A stretch of 64,000 nt of DNA from Pectinophora gossypiella (lineage: Eukaryota; Arthropoda; Insecta; Lepidoptera; Gelechiidae). The notes beneath the pieces were generated by a model, which did not search any database, had not been told where the DNA came from, and was given only the letters and a program-made list of their open reading frames with translations. Every line of letters begins with the position of its first letter. Positions within the stretch are counted from its first letter, which is position 1. The DNA lies in contig NW_026063249.1 in NCBI RefSeq assembly GCF_024362695.1, positions 434,001 through 498,000 on the forward strand, read 5' to 3'. Below, one piece after another: positions 30,901 through 40,523 of the stretch. Both the position numbers and the translations under genes were made by a program.

Positions 30901-31195
30901 AGTAATCATCAAGCTTATCGATCGCTGTTTTGTAAACATCTGACGTCTGATCACCAGGAACGTCTGGTTGAGGTTCAACGGGAATATGTGCGCCCGGGAT
31001 ATTAAAATATATGTCTTGGAGAGTAGGTCCTCCCATGTGTAGCAGAGTGGCGCGCTTCTTCTTAGAATCATTAATATTCGCAGCAAAAAGGTAAATATCT
31101 AAGGACCGCTTCCATTTTTCCCATCGAACTCCTAAGGATGCGTTATCGCTATCGCAATCAAAATGTTCTAGCGGGGGTAACTGAGACTGAGACAT
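27962..31195 (-). CDS. Element A gag-protease-RT-RNase H-integrase polyprotein
   Basis: The ATG at 31195 opens a 1,077-residue frame. Gag (residues 1 to about 200) includes RWEKWKRSLDIYLFAANI and SSVYERHVFRLLKQ. Two zinc knuckles follow (CSRCGS... and CLKCGYVGHFKSQC). The protease site is LHIDSGSISNI. RT has SGWVSPIVPVLKSNGDVRLC, FSKLDIKDAFHQI and FIDDIVVFG. RNase H has VMADASPVGLGAVL and TDHKPLEVIFG. Integrase begins with an HHCC zinc region (HPGIVALKGWLRTKVWWP and CKGC) and the first catalytic Asp (IAIDFLGPLP). A six-A run on the coding strand (28013-28018) shifts the frame before the second Asp. Fused gag-pol is normal for Mag-type Gypsy elements. The shift lies deep within integrase, so mutation or sequencing error is likelier than programmed frameshifting. 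Confidence 0.93.
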   Translation of the reverse strand: MSQSQLPPLEHFDCDSDNASLGVRWEKWKRSLDIYLFAANINDSKKKRATLLHMGGPTLQDIYFNIPGAHIPVEPQPDVPGDQTSDVYKTAIDKLDDYFMPKQSSVYERHVFRLLKQDAGEKFEKFVLRLRTQSSKCKFSNEEDSLIDQITEKCASNDLRKKILKLGDTVTLDKIITEANLLESVQRQLTDFSDSTQTINKIEIKRNNDSGMKCSRCGSLKHKNDKYCPAKDKECLKCGYVGHFKSQCRTRASKRKNTNFNDNKHSAKRSRADLTNNNATFKPHSNPDVTSQNINYIFYMDDDTKVNCYIGGVNLELHIDSGSISNIISDKTWIQLKKQGIQVTNQIANPNKTFMAYGSDKPLTVLGSFEAQISLGPESKKDIFYVIKDGNRDLLGKDTAIALKVLKLGINNINSVSDECTFPKFKDMQLDISIDKTVLPVSQPYRRVPIPIEEKVNKKLDELVNLDIIEPVDKPSGWVSPIVPVLKSNGDVRLCVDMRCANKAIIRENHPLPTMDQLLPRFGSAKIFSKLDIKDAFHQIEIAEESRDITTFITNRGLFRYKRLMFGISCAPELFQKTLERLLSKCQGVVNFIDDIVVFGKDELEHRERLNHVLRVLKNANVLLNQEKYIMNVKRISFLGHELSSEGIKPLDSYVKVIETFRPPKTVEEIQSFLGLVNYVNKWIPNFSTLTEPIRRLLSLKLGQKSDVSKYWKSDQSHAFTELKSCLKNVKSLGFYDPTAKTQVMADASPVGLGAVLVQIGSTGPRVIAYGNKSLSEVEKRYCQTEKEALALVWVVEHFHMYLYGKESFDLVTDHKPLEVIFGPRSKPSARIERWVLRLQSYNFRVVYRPGKVNIADPLSRLCIETKSSSFDDEYHIHQIVEHARPVALQMRALVEASQTDEETQLILKALNTNIWDCRVNNYKIFQPELWTYEGLLLRGDKIVIPLKLRQQVVDAAHEGHPGIVALKGWLRTKVWWPKIERDAESKVKSCKGCTLVSAGNPPLPLKRRDLLSQPWQEIAIDFLGPLPSGHYLFVVIDYYSRYKEIKIMKSITAKDTTYKKFKRNFLKIRFPIDHYR

Positions 31196-32171
31196 TTTGG
31201 GGCAACCTACAACAAAATTTTAATATTTCAGTGATGAATACTAGGTATATACCTACATAGTATTATATACCATAACAGTACATAGGTATATGTATAAAAT
31301 ATCTTAGTTAAAAGTATGTTTAATAATATTTTATTAATGAATAGTTACTATTAAACCTAATGAGAGAAATCTAAACTGTAGGAATTCCATTTAAGATTTA
31401 TTATGAATCTGATTAAAATCGAAGTAGGCAGATGACTTTCTCGACTTTTAAAAACTAAGTTTTTATTTTTAAGTGACACTTTGTACTCTTTTATTGCATA
31501 CATACTTGTGCCAATCACCCACAACATCGATTGGTACGGAACTTATTATTTTTATTATTTATTTGGTATGTATGTATTATTGTGCTAATTAAAACATTGT
31601 AGTTTATTTAGCATGGCACTTAACGTTGTTACCTACAACGCCTTTGTAGTGTATGATCGCATGCAACGGTTTCTATTTAGGTACTTTTGTTTAAGGAATT
31701 AATTGTAATTGACGTGTTGTTATATCGTCCTCTCCGCCCATAAATAAAAGAATCGGTAAATAAAAAATAGTCAAAAGTAAGTGTATAAGTAGGTACATAA
31801 CAACTACAAGATCGAATTTAGACGTCAACATAATTTAGAAATAAATATGCGAGTTATTTTAGATAAAAATGCAATATCTGATCTAATCGAAGTAAAGTAA
31901 AAAAATCAAGTAAATGACGTCATCGTCGTCGGTTTCGTGCATTAAAAAAGTGTGTATAGTCTTACGTAGGTAATAATACATTATTGTTGGGATAAGAGGA
32001 CGAATAAACAAACACGGATTTTTTGTAAGTACCTTCATTATTTAACATTTATACGCTTAGTGGGATCTTTTGCACAATATTATAATTTACTTAGGGTTTT
32101 GTGCCGGATCATAACAATGTTCCCTCTTTTCTTTTTACAAAAACCCACTTACTTGGTATCCTGTCGCCACG
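31196..32171 (-). other. Element A 5' leader with PBS-like site
   Basis: This is the untranslated stretch between the 5' LTR and the gag ATG. Next to the LTR the coding strand reads CG then TGGCGACAGGATACC, in the position of a primer-binding site. I cannot assign the tRNA with confidence. No ORF or repeat is seen in the remainder. Confidence 0.6.
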
Positions 32172-32342
32172 TGTGACGTACTGCCTTAGGTACCGTTGAT
32201 AGGGGGTATTACAAACAAGTAATATTTATTTGTCAATGTCGGGGAAGACACACGTCCGCTGCGTACGGCTGCTCGATGGCATCTCCCCGCGCGCCGCGTG
32301 TGTCCCTCGCATTATATTTATTTATTAATCATAAACATTACA
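32172..32342 (-). repeat. Element A 5' LTR
   Basis: 171 bp, identical by eye to 27024-27194. It is followed on the right by the duplicated AGTAC. Confidence 0.95.
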
Positions 32343-32451
32343 AGTACTATATAGGTATAACTTAAAATATACACATCTTATTACAAAATAACTAACTCAA
32401 AACAGTAGCTAAATTATATAACTTATTATTCCTTAACAATCTAATACCATC

Positions 32452-32961
32452 TTAATCTATTTCAAAACCATAATATCTTGGTGGCCTACGAGTTCTTAAA
32501 GGTCGAGTACGCGTATCAATGAGGGCAGGGTCCGGCGCATCTGAAGCACGCGGCCGCTCGCCAGCCGCTACGCTGCCGGCGGCGCCGCCAGCACCGCCGC
32601 TGTCCGCCGAGCCACTCGGACATACCAATACAGACTGAGGCGACAGGCCGCTGCTCCGCGGAGGACAACTAATTGATGACAAAGAACGCACTCTTATCTG
32701 ATCGACATGTCTATGTATATTAGAGCCCTCTGACGTTTCTAACTCATAGTTTGTAGTGCCTAACTTTTTTACTATTTTCCCTGCCAACCACTTATCTTTG
32801 CCTGGACGATAGCTGCGATACCATATCCCTGCTCCCTCTTTAAACTCCCTCACAACCCCTCCTACCGCCCTCTCTTGTCGTCGTTGAGCGGCTTGGACGT
32901 GACAATCACGGTCTGGCTTCAAACAGTCCAGTCTGGTGCGTAGCGATCGTCCTTGCAACAA
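32452..32961 (-). pseudogene. Element B integrase C-terminus
   Basis: The minus-strand frame encodes LLQGRSLRTRLDCLKPD, then a GPY/F-like module (AGIWYRSYRPGKDKWLAGKI and LGTTNYEL) and a Pro/Arg/Ala-rich tail ending in RPPRYYGFEID. This is the integrase C-terminal region of Mag-type Gypsy elements. It is out of frame with the core at 33002-33442 because of a small indel near 33002. The stop lies about 110 bp from the element A insertion site. Confidence 0.88.
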
Positions 32962-33001
32962 TTTGGCTGGGCTTACACCTGTTGTACTGTGTTCAGTATT
33001 C

Positions 33002-33442
33002 CTACATCAACAAATACCTATTTAAAGCTGTTTCGACATCTACCCCTTGAGCGTACGCTTTTTTTATTACTTTTTTACAAGTTTTCACCGCATTTTCCGC
33101 CGCGCCATTAGATGCGGGGTGATATGGCGCCGCCGTAATATGCTCAATACCATTACTTTTCAAAAACAATGAAAATTCTGCGCTACTAAATGGTGGACCA
33201 TTATCACTTACTATTTGCTTTGGTAAGCCAAATCTAGCAAACATATCTCGTAAATTGATAATTACACTTTTTGCCGATGTATTGTTTATTTTCGAAATTT
33301 CAATCCACTTTGACCCTGCATCAATAGTAACGAAGTACAAAATTCCATTAAATGGGCCAAGAAAGTCCATGTAATCTGGTCCAGGGACGTGCAGGCCATG
33401 GCCAGCTGCGCGGCGTGTGCGCAGGCGGGGCGTCCGCCACAC
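33002..33442 (-). pseudogene. Element B integrase catalytic core
   Basis: Motifs on the minus strand are MDFLGPFNGILYFVTIDAGS, IVSDNGPPFSSAEF and HPASNGAAENAVKTCKK, giving the DDE triad. The frame is preceded by a one-base shift near 33395 relative to the zinc-binding N-terminus and followed by another indel near 33002. All catalytic acids survive, but the protein cannot be made as one chain. Confidence 0.9.
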
Positions 33443-33858
33443 TGGCGCACACGGCGCATGCGCGGCACACGTCCTCCACTACCTCGTCTAACCCTGGCCA
33501 CCACACGTAACTACGCGCTACCTGCTTCGTTTTTACAATCCCCATATGAGAATCATGTAACTCTTTTAAAACTTTCCCTGTACATGACCTAGGTATGACT
33601 ACACGATAACCCCACATGATGCAGCCCATTTCCTCATACAACTCGTTTTTTCTAGTGAAAAAGGGTTGCAGTTCTTTCATATCCATTTTATGAGGCCATC
33701 CGTCTCTTATGTAACTAAGCACCCTGCTCAATTCACAATCATTTGCGGTTTCCCGTCTAATTTGTGTATAATCTAATAATAAAGCATCCGATGCGAAGTG
33801 TAGGTATGTTTGCTCGGGCAGCTCATTGTACTCGCTCACTTGGGTTTCTTTATGTTTC
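33396..33858 (-). pseudogene. Element B RNase H-integrase linker and integrase zinc domain
   Basis: Encodes KHKETQVSEYNELPEQTYLH onward to an HHCC-type region (LHDSHMGIVKTKQVARSYVW and CRACAVCASVA). Its 5' edge is cut by the Helitron-like insertion at 33860, and the frame on the other side of that insertion (36263) is the direct continuation. The frame is lost after 33396. Confidence 0.88.
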
Positions 33859-33859
33859 A

Positions 33860-36090
33860 CTAGCTTTTGCCCGCGACTTCGTCCGCGTGGCGTGTTATAT
33901 AAGAGAGAGATCTTTGTGTGTGTGGGAGTGCATATCAAATTTCAAGCATCTAACTTATGCAGTTTAGATTTTTTCATACAATTTTTTTCCCAATAACTCC
34001 CATTTTTTAAAATACAGCCAAAAATAAACTTTATTTTTACTAAGGTATGCATGCATGCAATCAATTGATTGAATTGATTTTTTTTTAATTGATTGTTCAT
34101 TGAGTTTTAATTTTAATACACACTTCCTCTATTCCCTTCAACGTTGCTGTGCCCTACAGGGTCCATGTTTTAGTTCCTATGCCTATGTAACACCCCATTG
34201 TACTACATGGAATGCAATAAATAATTTAATTGAATTGAATTGAAAACATCTATCTTACGCGGTTTCGATTTTTTCATACAAATGTTTTTTTCCCGCTAAC
34301 TCCCGTTTCCGTAGGAATTTTGCAATATCCTGTTGCAACTAAGCTTTAAGTTAACTAAGGTACCTGCATGCCAAATTTCAAGCGTCTAACTTAAGCGGTT
34401 TAGATTTTTCATACAAAAGGATTTTCCCGCTAATTTCCGTTCCCGTGGGAATTCCGGGAATTCCTTTCTTAGTGCACCTCTACGGTACCTAAGCTATGTT
34501 CCTTCCAAATTTCAAATGCCTACGTTTAGCCGTTCAGGCTATGCGTTGATGTGTCAGTCACTGAGTCTGTCAGTTTCTCCTTTTATTTAGATTTGATTTT
34601 TTCATACAAATGTTTTTTCCCGCTAACTACCGTTCCCGTGGGAATTTTGTAATATCCTGTTGCAACTAAGCTTTAAGTTTACTAAAGTACCTGCATGCCA
34701 AATTTCAAACGTCTAACTTGAGTGGTTTAGATTTTTCATACAAAAGGATTTTCCCGCTAATTCCCGTTCTCGTGGGAATTTCGGGAATTCCTTTCTTAGT
34801 GCACCTCTACGGTATCTAAGGTACCTGCGTGCCAAAGTTCAAACATCTAACTTGAATGGTTTAGATTTTTTCATACAAAAGGATTTTCCCGTTAATTCCC
34901 GTTCCCGTGGGAATTTCGGGAATTCCTTTCTTAGTGCACCTCCACGGTACCTAAGGTACCTGCATGACAAATTTCAAACGTCTAACTTGAGTGGTTTAGA
35001 TTTTTCATACAAAAGGATTTTCCCGCTAATTCCCGTTCTCGTGGGAATTTCGGGAATTCCTTTCTTAGTGCACCACTACGGTACTTAAGGTATCTGCATG
35101 CCAAATTTCAAACGTCTAACTTGAGTGGTTTAGATTTTTCATACAAAAGGATTTTCCCGCTAATTCCCGTTCCCGTGAGAATTTTGGGAATTCCTTTCTT
35201 AGTACACCTCTACGGTATCTAAGGTACTTGCATGACAAATTTCAAACATCTAACTTGAATGGTTTAGATTTTTCATACAAAAGGATTTTTCCGCTAATTC
35301 CCGTTCCCGTGGGAATTTCGGGAATTCCTTTCTTAGTGCACCTCTACGGTATCTAAGGTACCTGTATGCCAAATTTTAAACGTCTAACTTGAGTGGTTTA
35401 GATTTTTCATACAAAAGGATTTTCCCGCTAATTCCTGTTCCCGTGAGAATTTTGGGAATTCCTTTCTTAGTGCACCTCTACGGTACCTATGGTACCTGCA
35501 TGCCAAATTTCAAACGTCTAACTTGAGTGGTTTAGATTTTTCATACAAAAGGATTTTCCCGCTAATTCCCGTTCCCGTGGGAATTTCGGGAATTCCTTTC
35601 TTAGTACACTTCTACGGTATCTAAGGTACTTGCATGACAAATTTCAAACATCTAACTTGAGTGGTTTAGATTTTTCATACAAAAGGATTTTTCCGCTAAT
35701 TCCCGTTCCCGTGGGAATTTCGGGAATTCCTTTATTAGTGCACCTCTACGGTATCTAAGGTACCTGCATGCCAAATTTCAAACGTCTAACTTGAGTGGTT
35801 TAGATTTTTCATACAAAAGGATTTTCCCGCTAATTCCCGTTCCCGTAGGAATTTCGGGAATTCCTTTCTTAGTGCACCTCTACGATATCTAAGGTACCTG
35901 CATGCCAAATTTCAAACGTCTAACTTGAGTGGTTTAGATTTTTCATACAAAAGGATTTCCCTTCACTACTCTGCTCCTATTGATTGTAGCGTGATGAAAA
36001 GTATACTATAACCTGTCCAGGAGTGTGAAGAATAATTGTACCAAGTTTCATTAAAATCCGTCCAGTAGTTTTTGTTTCTATAAGGAACAT

Positions 36091-36143
<53 letters not shown>

Positions 36144-36262
36144 AATTTTACTGATTGCATTTTTGGCATCAGTATCGATCACTTATCACCCCCTGATAGT
36201 TATTTTGAAAAAATATTTAATGTACAGAATTGACCTCTCTACAGATTTATTATAAGTATAGA
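33860..36262 (-). mobile_element. Helitron-like non-autonomous element, copy 1 (inside element B)
   Basis: On the minus strand it starts TCTATACTTATAATAAATC and ends GCAAAAGCTAG. It lies between A and T with no duplication, and the reading frame of element B is continuous across the two junctions. Just before CTAG is a GC-rich hairpin (ccacgcggacgaagtcgcgg). It carries a (GTCT)n tract (36090-36141, written gaca on the plus strand) and a block actactggacggattttaat typical of Lep1/MINE-type elements of moths. It also holds a 135-bp tandem array and an embedded LINE 3' scrap (34097-34250). There is no Rep or helicase gene, so it relies on another Helitron. Confidence 0.85.
34440..35960. repeat. 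About 135-bp tandem repeat array inside Helitron-like copy 1
   Basis: The unit reads gggaattcctttcttagtgc, acctctacggtatctaaggt, acctgcatgccaaatttcaa, acgtctaacttgagtggttt, agatttttcatacaaaagga, ttttcccgctaattcccgtt. It repeats roughly eleven times with minor variants. The mirror array is at about 48950-50460. ORFs beginning MNGLDFFIQK here are repeat artefacts. Confidence 0.92.
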
Positions 36263-37017
36263 TTAACATCCGCGATAAAGCGTCCGCCACATTTTTTTCC
36301 GTGTTTACATATTCTATACCAAAGTTATACGCGGATAAAATTAATGCCCATATTTGTAGCCTACTAGATGTCATATTCGGTATACCTTGATGGGGGCCGA
36401 AAATAGTAACCAATGGTTTGTGGTCTGTTCGTAAAGTAAAATGACGTGCAAACAGATATTGATGGAATTTCTTCACGGCATACACGATAGCCAAAGCCTC
36501 CTTCTGGATCTGGCTGTAGTTGAGCTCGGCGGGCGTGAGCGCGCGCGACACGCACGCCACGGGCCGCTCGCGCCCCTCCGCGTCGCGCTGCGCCAGCACG
36601 GCCCCCAGCCCGTGCGCTGACGCGTCACAAGTCACTATCATGGGTCGGCTCCCATCGTAATGAGTTAATATAATTGTTTCACTCAACAAACGTTTAACTT
36701 GGGAAAAAGCGTGCTTTTGTTCCTCGCCCCAGTACCATTTCACACATTTCTTTAGTAAATTATACAACGGATTTAAGTAAGTACTCAGGTTTTTAATAAA
36801 TCTGCTGTAAAAATTTACCATTCCGATAAAAGATCTCAATTCCGAAACATCCCTGGGACTTTTTAATTCCACAATTGCTTTTATTTTGTCCTGATCCGCC
36901 CGTATTCCATTTTTATCGATTACATAGCCCAAATACTTGACGTTACTTACAAGAAAAGCACACTTTTCTTTTTTAACTTTCATTCCGTATTCCATCAAAC
37001 GACGCAGAACCATATCT
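36263..37017 (-). pseudogene. Element B RT C-terminus (connection) and RNase H
   Basis: The minus-strand frame reads RRLMEYGMKVKKEKCAFLVS and IRADQDKIKAIVELKSPRDV. RNase H follows (VTCDASAHGLGAVLAQRDAE, then FTLRTDHKPLVTIFGPH) and ENVADALSRML at the Helitron-like junction. It is truncated at 37017 by a LINE insertion, with RT continuing at 37278. No internal stops. Confidence 0.9.
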
Positions 37018-37277
37018 CATCATCATCATCAATTTAAGAGCCACGCTCTTGTCGGTGTAGCATTTTCCATTCCAGTCTATCAAAGGCCAATTCCTTGACT
37101 TCCCTATAAGACACGACGTTAACCTTTTCTTTAATCTGTTCCATGTAAGCTCTTCTTGGTCTTCCCCTTCCTCTCTTTCCTTCTAGCTTTCCTTCTATGA
37201 TGTTTTTAATGAATTCGTCGTGTCTTATTAGGTGTCCAATCATCTTGCCTCTTCTGTCCTCAATAATTCTCAGTATT
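37018..37277 (-). mobile_element. 5'-truncated LINE 3' end inserted in element B RT
   Basis: The minus-strand ORF encodes MIGHLIRHDEFIKNIIEGKL, then GKRGRGRPRRAYMEQIKEKV and ends LHRQERGS. This is the C-terminal signature of a widespread moth LINE RT, ending in a GATGATGATG tail (catcatcatc on the plus strand at 37018). A 13-bp duplication, cagaaccatatct, flanks it at 37005-37017 and 37278-37290. Confidence 0.92.
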
Positions 37278-37290
37278 CAGAACCATATCT

Positions 37291-37399
37291 AATATTTTAA
37301 AATGCTTTTCTTTCGTTTCAGTTGCAATTAAAACATCATCTAAAAATATAACTACATTAGGTATATCTTCTAAAAGATTTATCATCATTCTCTGAAATA
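37291..37399 (-). pseudogene. Element B RT fragment with catalytic box
   Basis: The minus strand encodes MMINLLEDIPNVVIFLDDVL, containing the F-L-D-D catalytic box of gypsy RTs, then IATETKRKHFKILDMVL leading to the fragment beyond the LINE. It is bounded by the LINE insertion on one side and the 1.19-kb insert on the other. Confidence 0.88.
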
Positions 37400-38591
37400 A
37401 TTTGCTCTAATTAGCTCTGAAACAATTTACAGCTTTAAATCAAAGTACAAATGCTATCTCCTAGATATGCAACTATTAAGCTAATTAATATTTTACCTAA
37501 TTGGTTTCTACACGTCAACGTGGCGGAGTCCTCCTAGCGGGCTGGATGCGGCGACACAACCTTTGTCATGATTATTATTATTTTCCTTCGGGTAATGTTT
37601 GCATGGTCTGAAAAGTAATCGCAATATTGTACACAGGCTTTATATTATCCGTCAATCAAAAATAACAAGTACATGCTTATACAATATAAGTGGATAGTAT
37701 AGGTAGGTACTTTAGCATAAAACACTAGACTTATTTTGTTTTGGCTTACCTCATGGATTGTTTATTGGGGTTTTCAAACGACTGCACGTTTCTATTATTT
37801 ACTATGGATGTTGTTGAGTGTATTGGACGTAATTTATTGTTTCTAATTTGGTTAATGTATAATATTTGCTTTATTTGATTCACTTTATTTTTTCTTTTTA
37901 ATTAATATACGCAATTCTATTACAAATATATAATTTCGCTTTACTTTAGGAACACGTCGTGCCCGTTCGGCGGCGCGGCGGTCGAATGAAAAAAAATATT
38001 TTGTTTGTAAGTACTAGTAGTAACCAAACTACTTTACCGACCGAGCTAGAATCGGGGTGCGGCGCGCGCAATATACATATAGGTACTAACACAGACAGAC
38101 TACACAATACACATTCATGGAATTCGTATTTGTTTATATTATTACATTTGTTTACTAGTTTTACCTATATTAATAACTTTCTTTTTTTTTTTATTCTAAC
38201 CTTAAGTATTTACGTATACATCTTTGCGATAATATTTGTCTATGTACACTCTAATTCTATTAATTCTATTAATATAATTTGGTATATATTATAATGTATA
38301 TTTTGGAATTGAATTTGAATATATACACCATTAACACATGTTTATGAAATACGATGTTCGTGCGTCATCCAACAGGGTCCACATAATATCAGCGTCGTGG
38401 TTCACGCCGCGACTTGTGCTGAGTGAGGCCCTTTTATCTCAGGACGTCCACCACCACCTTATGGTCATTTCGACAAACATCCGTCTTGCTTTTTTGTAAT
38501 TGTTTTAGTGGAAATTTGATAATGATGTTGTTGTCTTTTTTTTGTGTGTGGCGTCCTTTTATAATAAACTTTTTCTATTCTATTCTATTCT
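37400..38591 (+). mobile_element. 1.19-kb noncoding insert, LINE-like 3' tail
   Basis: It interrupts element B RT; the two B flanks share AAATA (37395-37399 and 38592-38596), a likely 5-bp target duplication. The right end has aataaactttttctattctattctattct, an (ATTCT)n tail like those of jockey-group LINEs, so it probably inserted in the plus orientation. No ORF with a known motif is inside. GC-rich patches (cgttcggcggcgcgg) may be an older nested piece. Confidence 0.7.
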
Positions 38592-40079
38592 AAATATTCC
38601 CGGACTAGAAGCCAGTCCGAACACCAATCTATTGTACATAAACAAACCCCTATGGGTATTGATAACCGTATACTTTTTAGAGTCATTATCAAGTTCAATT
38701 TGATTGTACGCTTGAGATAGGTCAATTTTACTAAAGTACTGACAACCTCCTAAATTAGTTAACAAATCGTCAATCTTGGGCACAGGAAACTTGTCGATCG
38801 ATAAGTAACGATTCAATGTCACCTTATAATCTGCGCATATTCGAATGGCTCCGTCGGGCTTGCTGACCACTACAAGCGGTGTGGCCCAGTCGGAGCAGTC
38901 GACGGGCTTGACCACGCCAGCCGCCAGCATAGCGTCCAGCTCGGAGTCAACGCGCTCGCGCAGCGCGTACGGCAGCGGCCGCGCGCGGCAGTACACCGGC
39001 ACCGCGTCCGTGCGCACGTGTAGCCTCGCCTTGCCACCATTGAAACGCCCCAACTCGCCATCAAATAATTTAGGGTATCTGGAAATTAATTCATAGACCT
39101 CCGTCATTACATTTCCACTATTTTCTTTTACATTATTTACATAAAATTTCGGAATAGATATATTCAGTTCTGACAGCCATTGACGCCCCAACAATGATGT
39201 AACCCCCTTTTCAATGACATATAAGTCCAATTTTTTGCTACACCTGTCGTAATTCACTGTAGTCTCAATATAACCTAACGGTTTTACTTTACTACCGTCA
39301 TAAAAAGTAAGACTCAATTGACATTCCATAATAGGTAAATGAGAGAACAATCGATCATATGTACTTTTACTAATACACGACAACGCTGACCCTGTATCAA
39401 TTTCCATAACAATTTCATGTGTTTCTACTAAAATAGGTAAACTAACCGGTCTGTAATTGCTCAATGACATTTGCATTACTGGCTCCTCATAATCGTCGTC
39501 GTTATAATTTTCCTCAACGATGGCCCCCGCGCCGGCGCCGCCACTGTCGGTGCATCTTCTACATTCCGGCGCCTCCTCGCCGTGCACAAAGTGAGCCCGT
39601 GTGCTACCCATGCCTCCAGGTCCACCCCTTTGCATACGGGGTCGACTGCCCCCCTGCTGCCCCGCTCTCTGCACCGTGCACACTCTCCGCAAATGTCCAA
39701 TGATACCACACTTTGAACAAACATAGTTTTGAAACTTGCAATTGACTGCAAAGTGATCCGACGCGCCGCACGATGAACAGTAACAGTTCGATGACGGCTG
39801 ACGCGCTGCAATGCCGCCCCCTCTGCCCCCGCGAGACCCGCTCGCCCGGCGAGGATGCGCGTGCAACGCAAACAAACCGTTATCTCGGCTGCCACTAATC
39901 ACTTGATTCACTTGTGTTGTAATACTTGACCTTTTGCTTTCCATAATAGCCGAATCCCGCTCCGCCGCATCTAATGTAACCGTTAAACTTAATGCCGTTT
40001 CAAATGTCAATTTTTTTTCAGAAAGCAACCGCTGTCTTATAATGTCACTGCGCACGCCCCAAATCAACTGGTCGCACAA
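38592..40079 (-). pseudogene. Element B gag C-terminus, protease and RT N-terminus
   Basis: Minus strand: gag residues CDQLIWGVRSDIIRQRLLSE, an Arg/Gly-rich linker, zinc knuckles (CSSCGASDHFAVNC and CSKCGIIGHLRRVC), a protease site (VMEIDTGSALSCIS) and LLGRQWLSELNI. RT begins with DWATPLVVVSKPDGAIRICA, FSKIDLSQAYNQIEL and FGLASSPGIF at the insertion point. This frame is the same one as the gag ORF upstream, separated only by a TAG. Confidence 0.9.
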
Positions 40080-40103
40080 ATTATCTTCCAGCGCCGCCCC
40101 AAA

Positions 40104-40457
40104 CTAACATCTTTTTGCTAATTTACGTAACTCCGCCACATATTCGTTGACCGGCTCAGCACTGCATTGTGTTCGCTGTCTAAACAGGTACCGCTCCGTC
40201 CATTTAGATGGTGCCGGTTGTAAATGATCGCGCATTAATTTTACCACCTCATCATAGGACATTTTTGAAGGTGAAATAGGGCTCGCCAAAGCAGATAACA
40301 GCTCATAAGCACTTTCACCCATCACTGCAATTAATGTGGCTAATTTAATTGTCTTTTCCGTGATAGAATTAACCACAAAGTACATTTCCATGCGCTCCAC
40401 GTATGCCGTCCAGTTCCCGGACTTCACGTCGAATTCTCCTAGCCTTCCCACCGACAT
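40104..40457 (-). pseudogene. Element B gag N-terminus, ended by an in-frame TAG
   Basis: The ATG at 40457 opens MSVGRLGEFDVKSGNWTAYV, then RMEMYFVVNSITEKTIKLAT and KWTERYLFRQRTQCSAEPVN, a Mag-type capsid. The TAG at 40104-40106 falls after AKRC, and the next residues (FGAALEDNLCDQLIWG) continue in the same frame. A point mutation is the simplest reading, but the position within gag upstream of pol would also suit termination suppression. Confidence 0.85.
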
Positions 40458-40508
40458 TTTCAGTTTCCTTATGTTCCTTCTGCACCGCTACACTTCCAGT
40501 CGCAAATA

Positions 40509-40521
40509 ATCCTCGTCGCCA
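40509..40521 (-). other. Element B primer-binding site, tRNA-Ser type
   Basis: Two bases inside the 5' LTR the coding strand reads TGGCGACGAGGAT. This is complementary to the 3' end ATCCTCGTCGCCA, which matches what I know of tRNA-Ser(GCU), whose acceptor strand begins GACGAGG. Confidence 0.75.
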
Positions 40522-40523
40522 AT

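Larger units (their letters stand above)
27024..32342 (-). mobile_element. Ty3/Gypsy element A (Mag-like), complete, nested inside element B
   Basis: It has two 171-bp LTRs that I read as identical, a 5-bp target duplication AGTAC (27019-27023 and 32343-32347), a polypurine tract (27195-27209), a PBS-like TGGCGACAGGAT complement next to the 5' LTR, and a single gag-pol frame. It lies in the 3' noncoding region of element B, between B's integrase end and B's 3' LTR. Identical LTRs indicate a recent insertion. A one-base change splits integrase, and no env-like ORF follows. The leader (31196-32171) is nearly 1 kb long. Confidence 0.95.

Noticed and set aside
27286..31195. Endogenous retrovirus (env-bearing errantivirus)
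   Set aside because: No ORF with signal peptide and transmembrane segment follows integrase before the 3' LTR; the layout is Mag-type gag-pol only. The same holds for element B.
34440..35960. Repeated ORFs beginning MNGLDFFIQK (also at 49.8-50.0 kb)
   Set aside because: They are frames through the 135-bp noncoding tandem repeat of a Helitron-like element.
36090..36141. (GACA)n as an independent microsatellite locus
   Set aside because: The same tract sits at the same place in the second Helitron-like copy, so it is an intrinsic part of the element.
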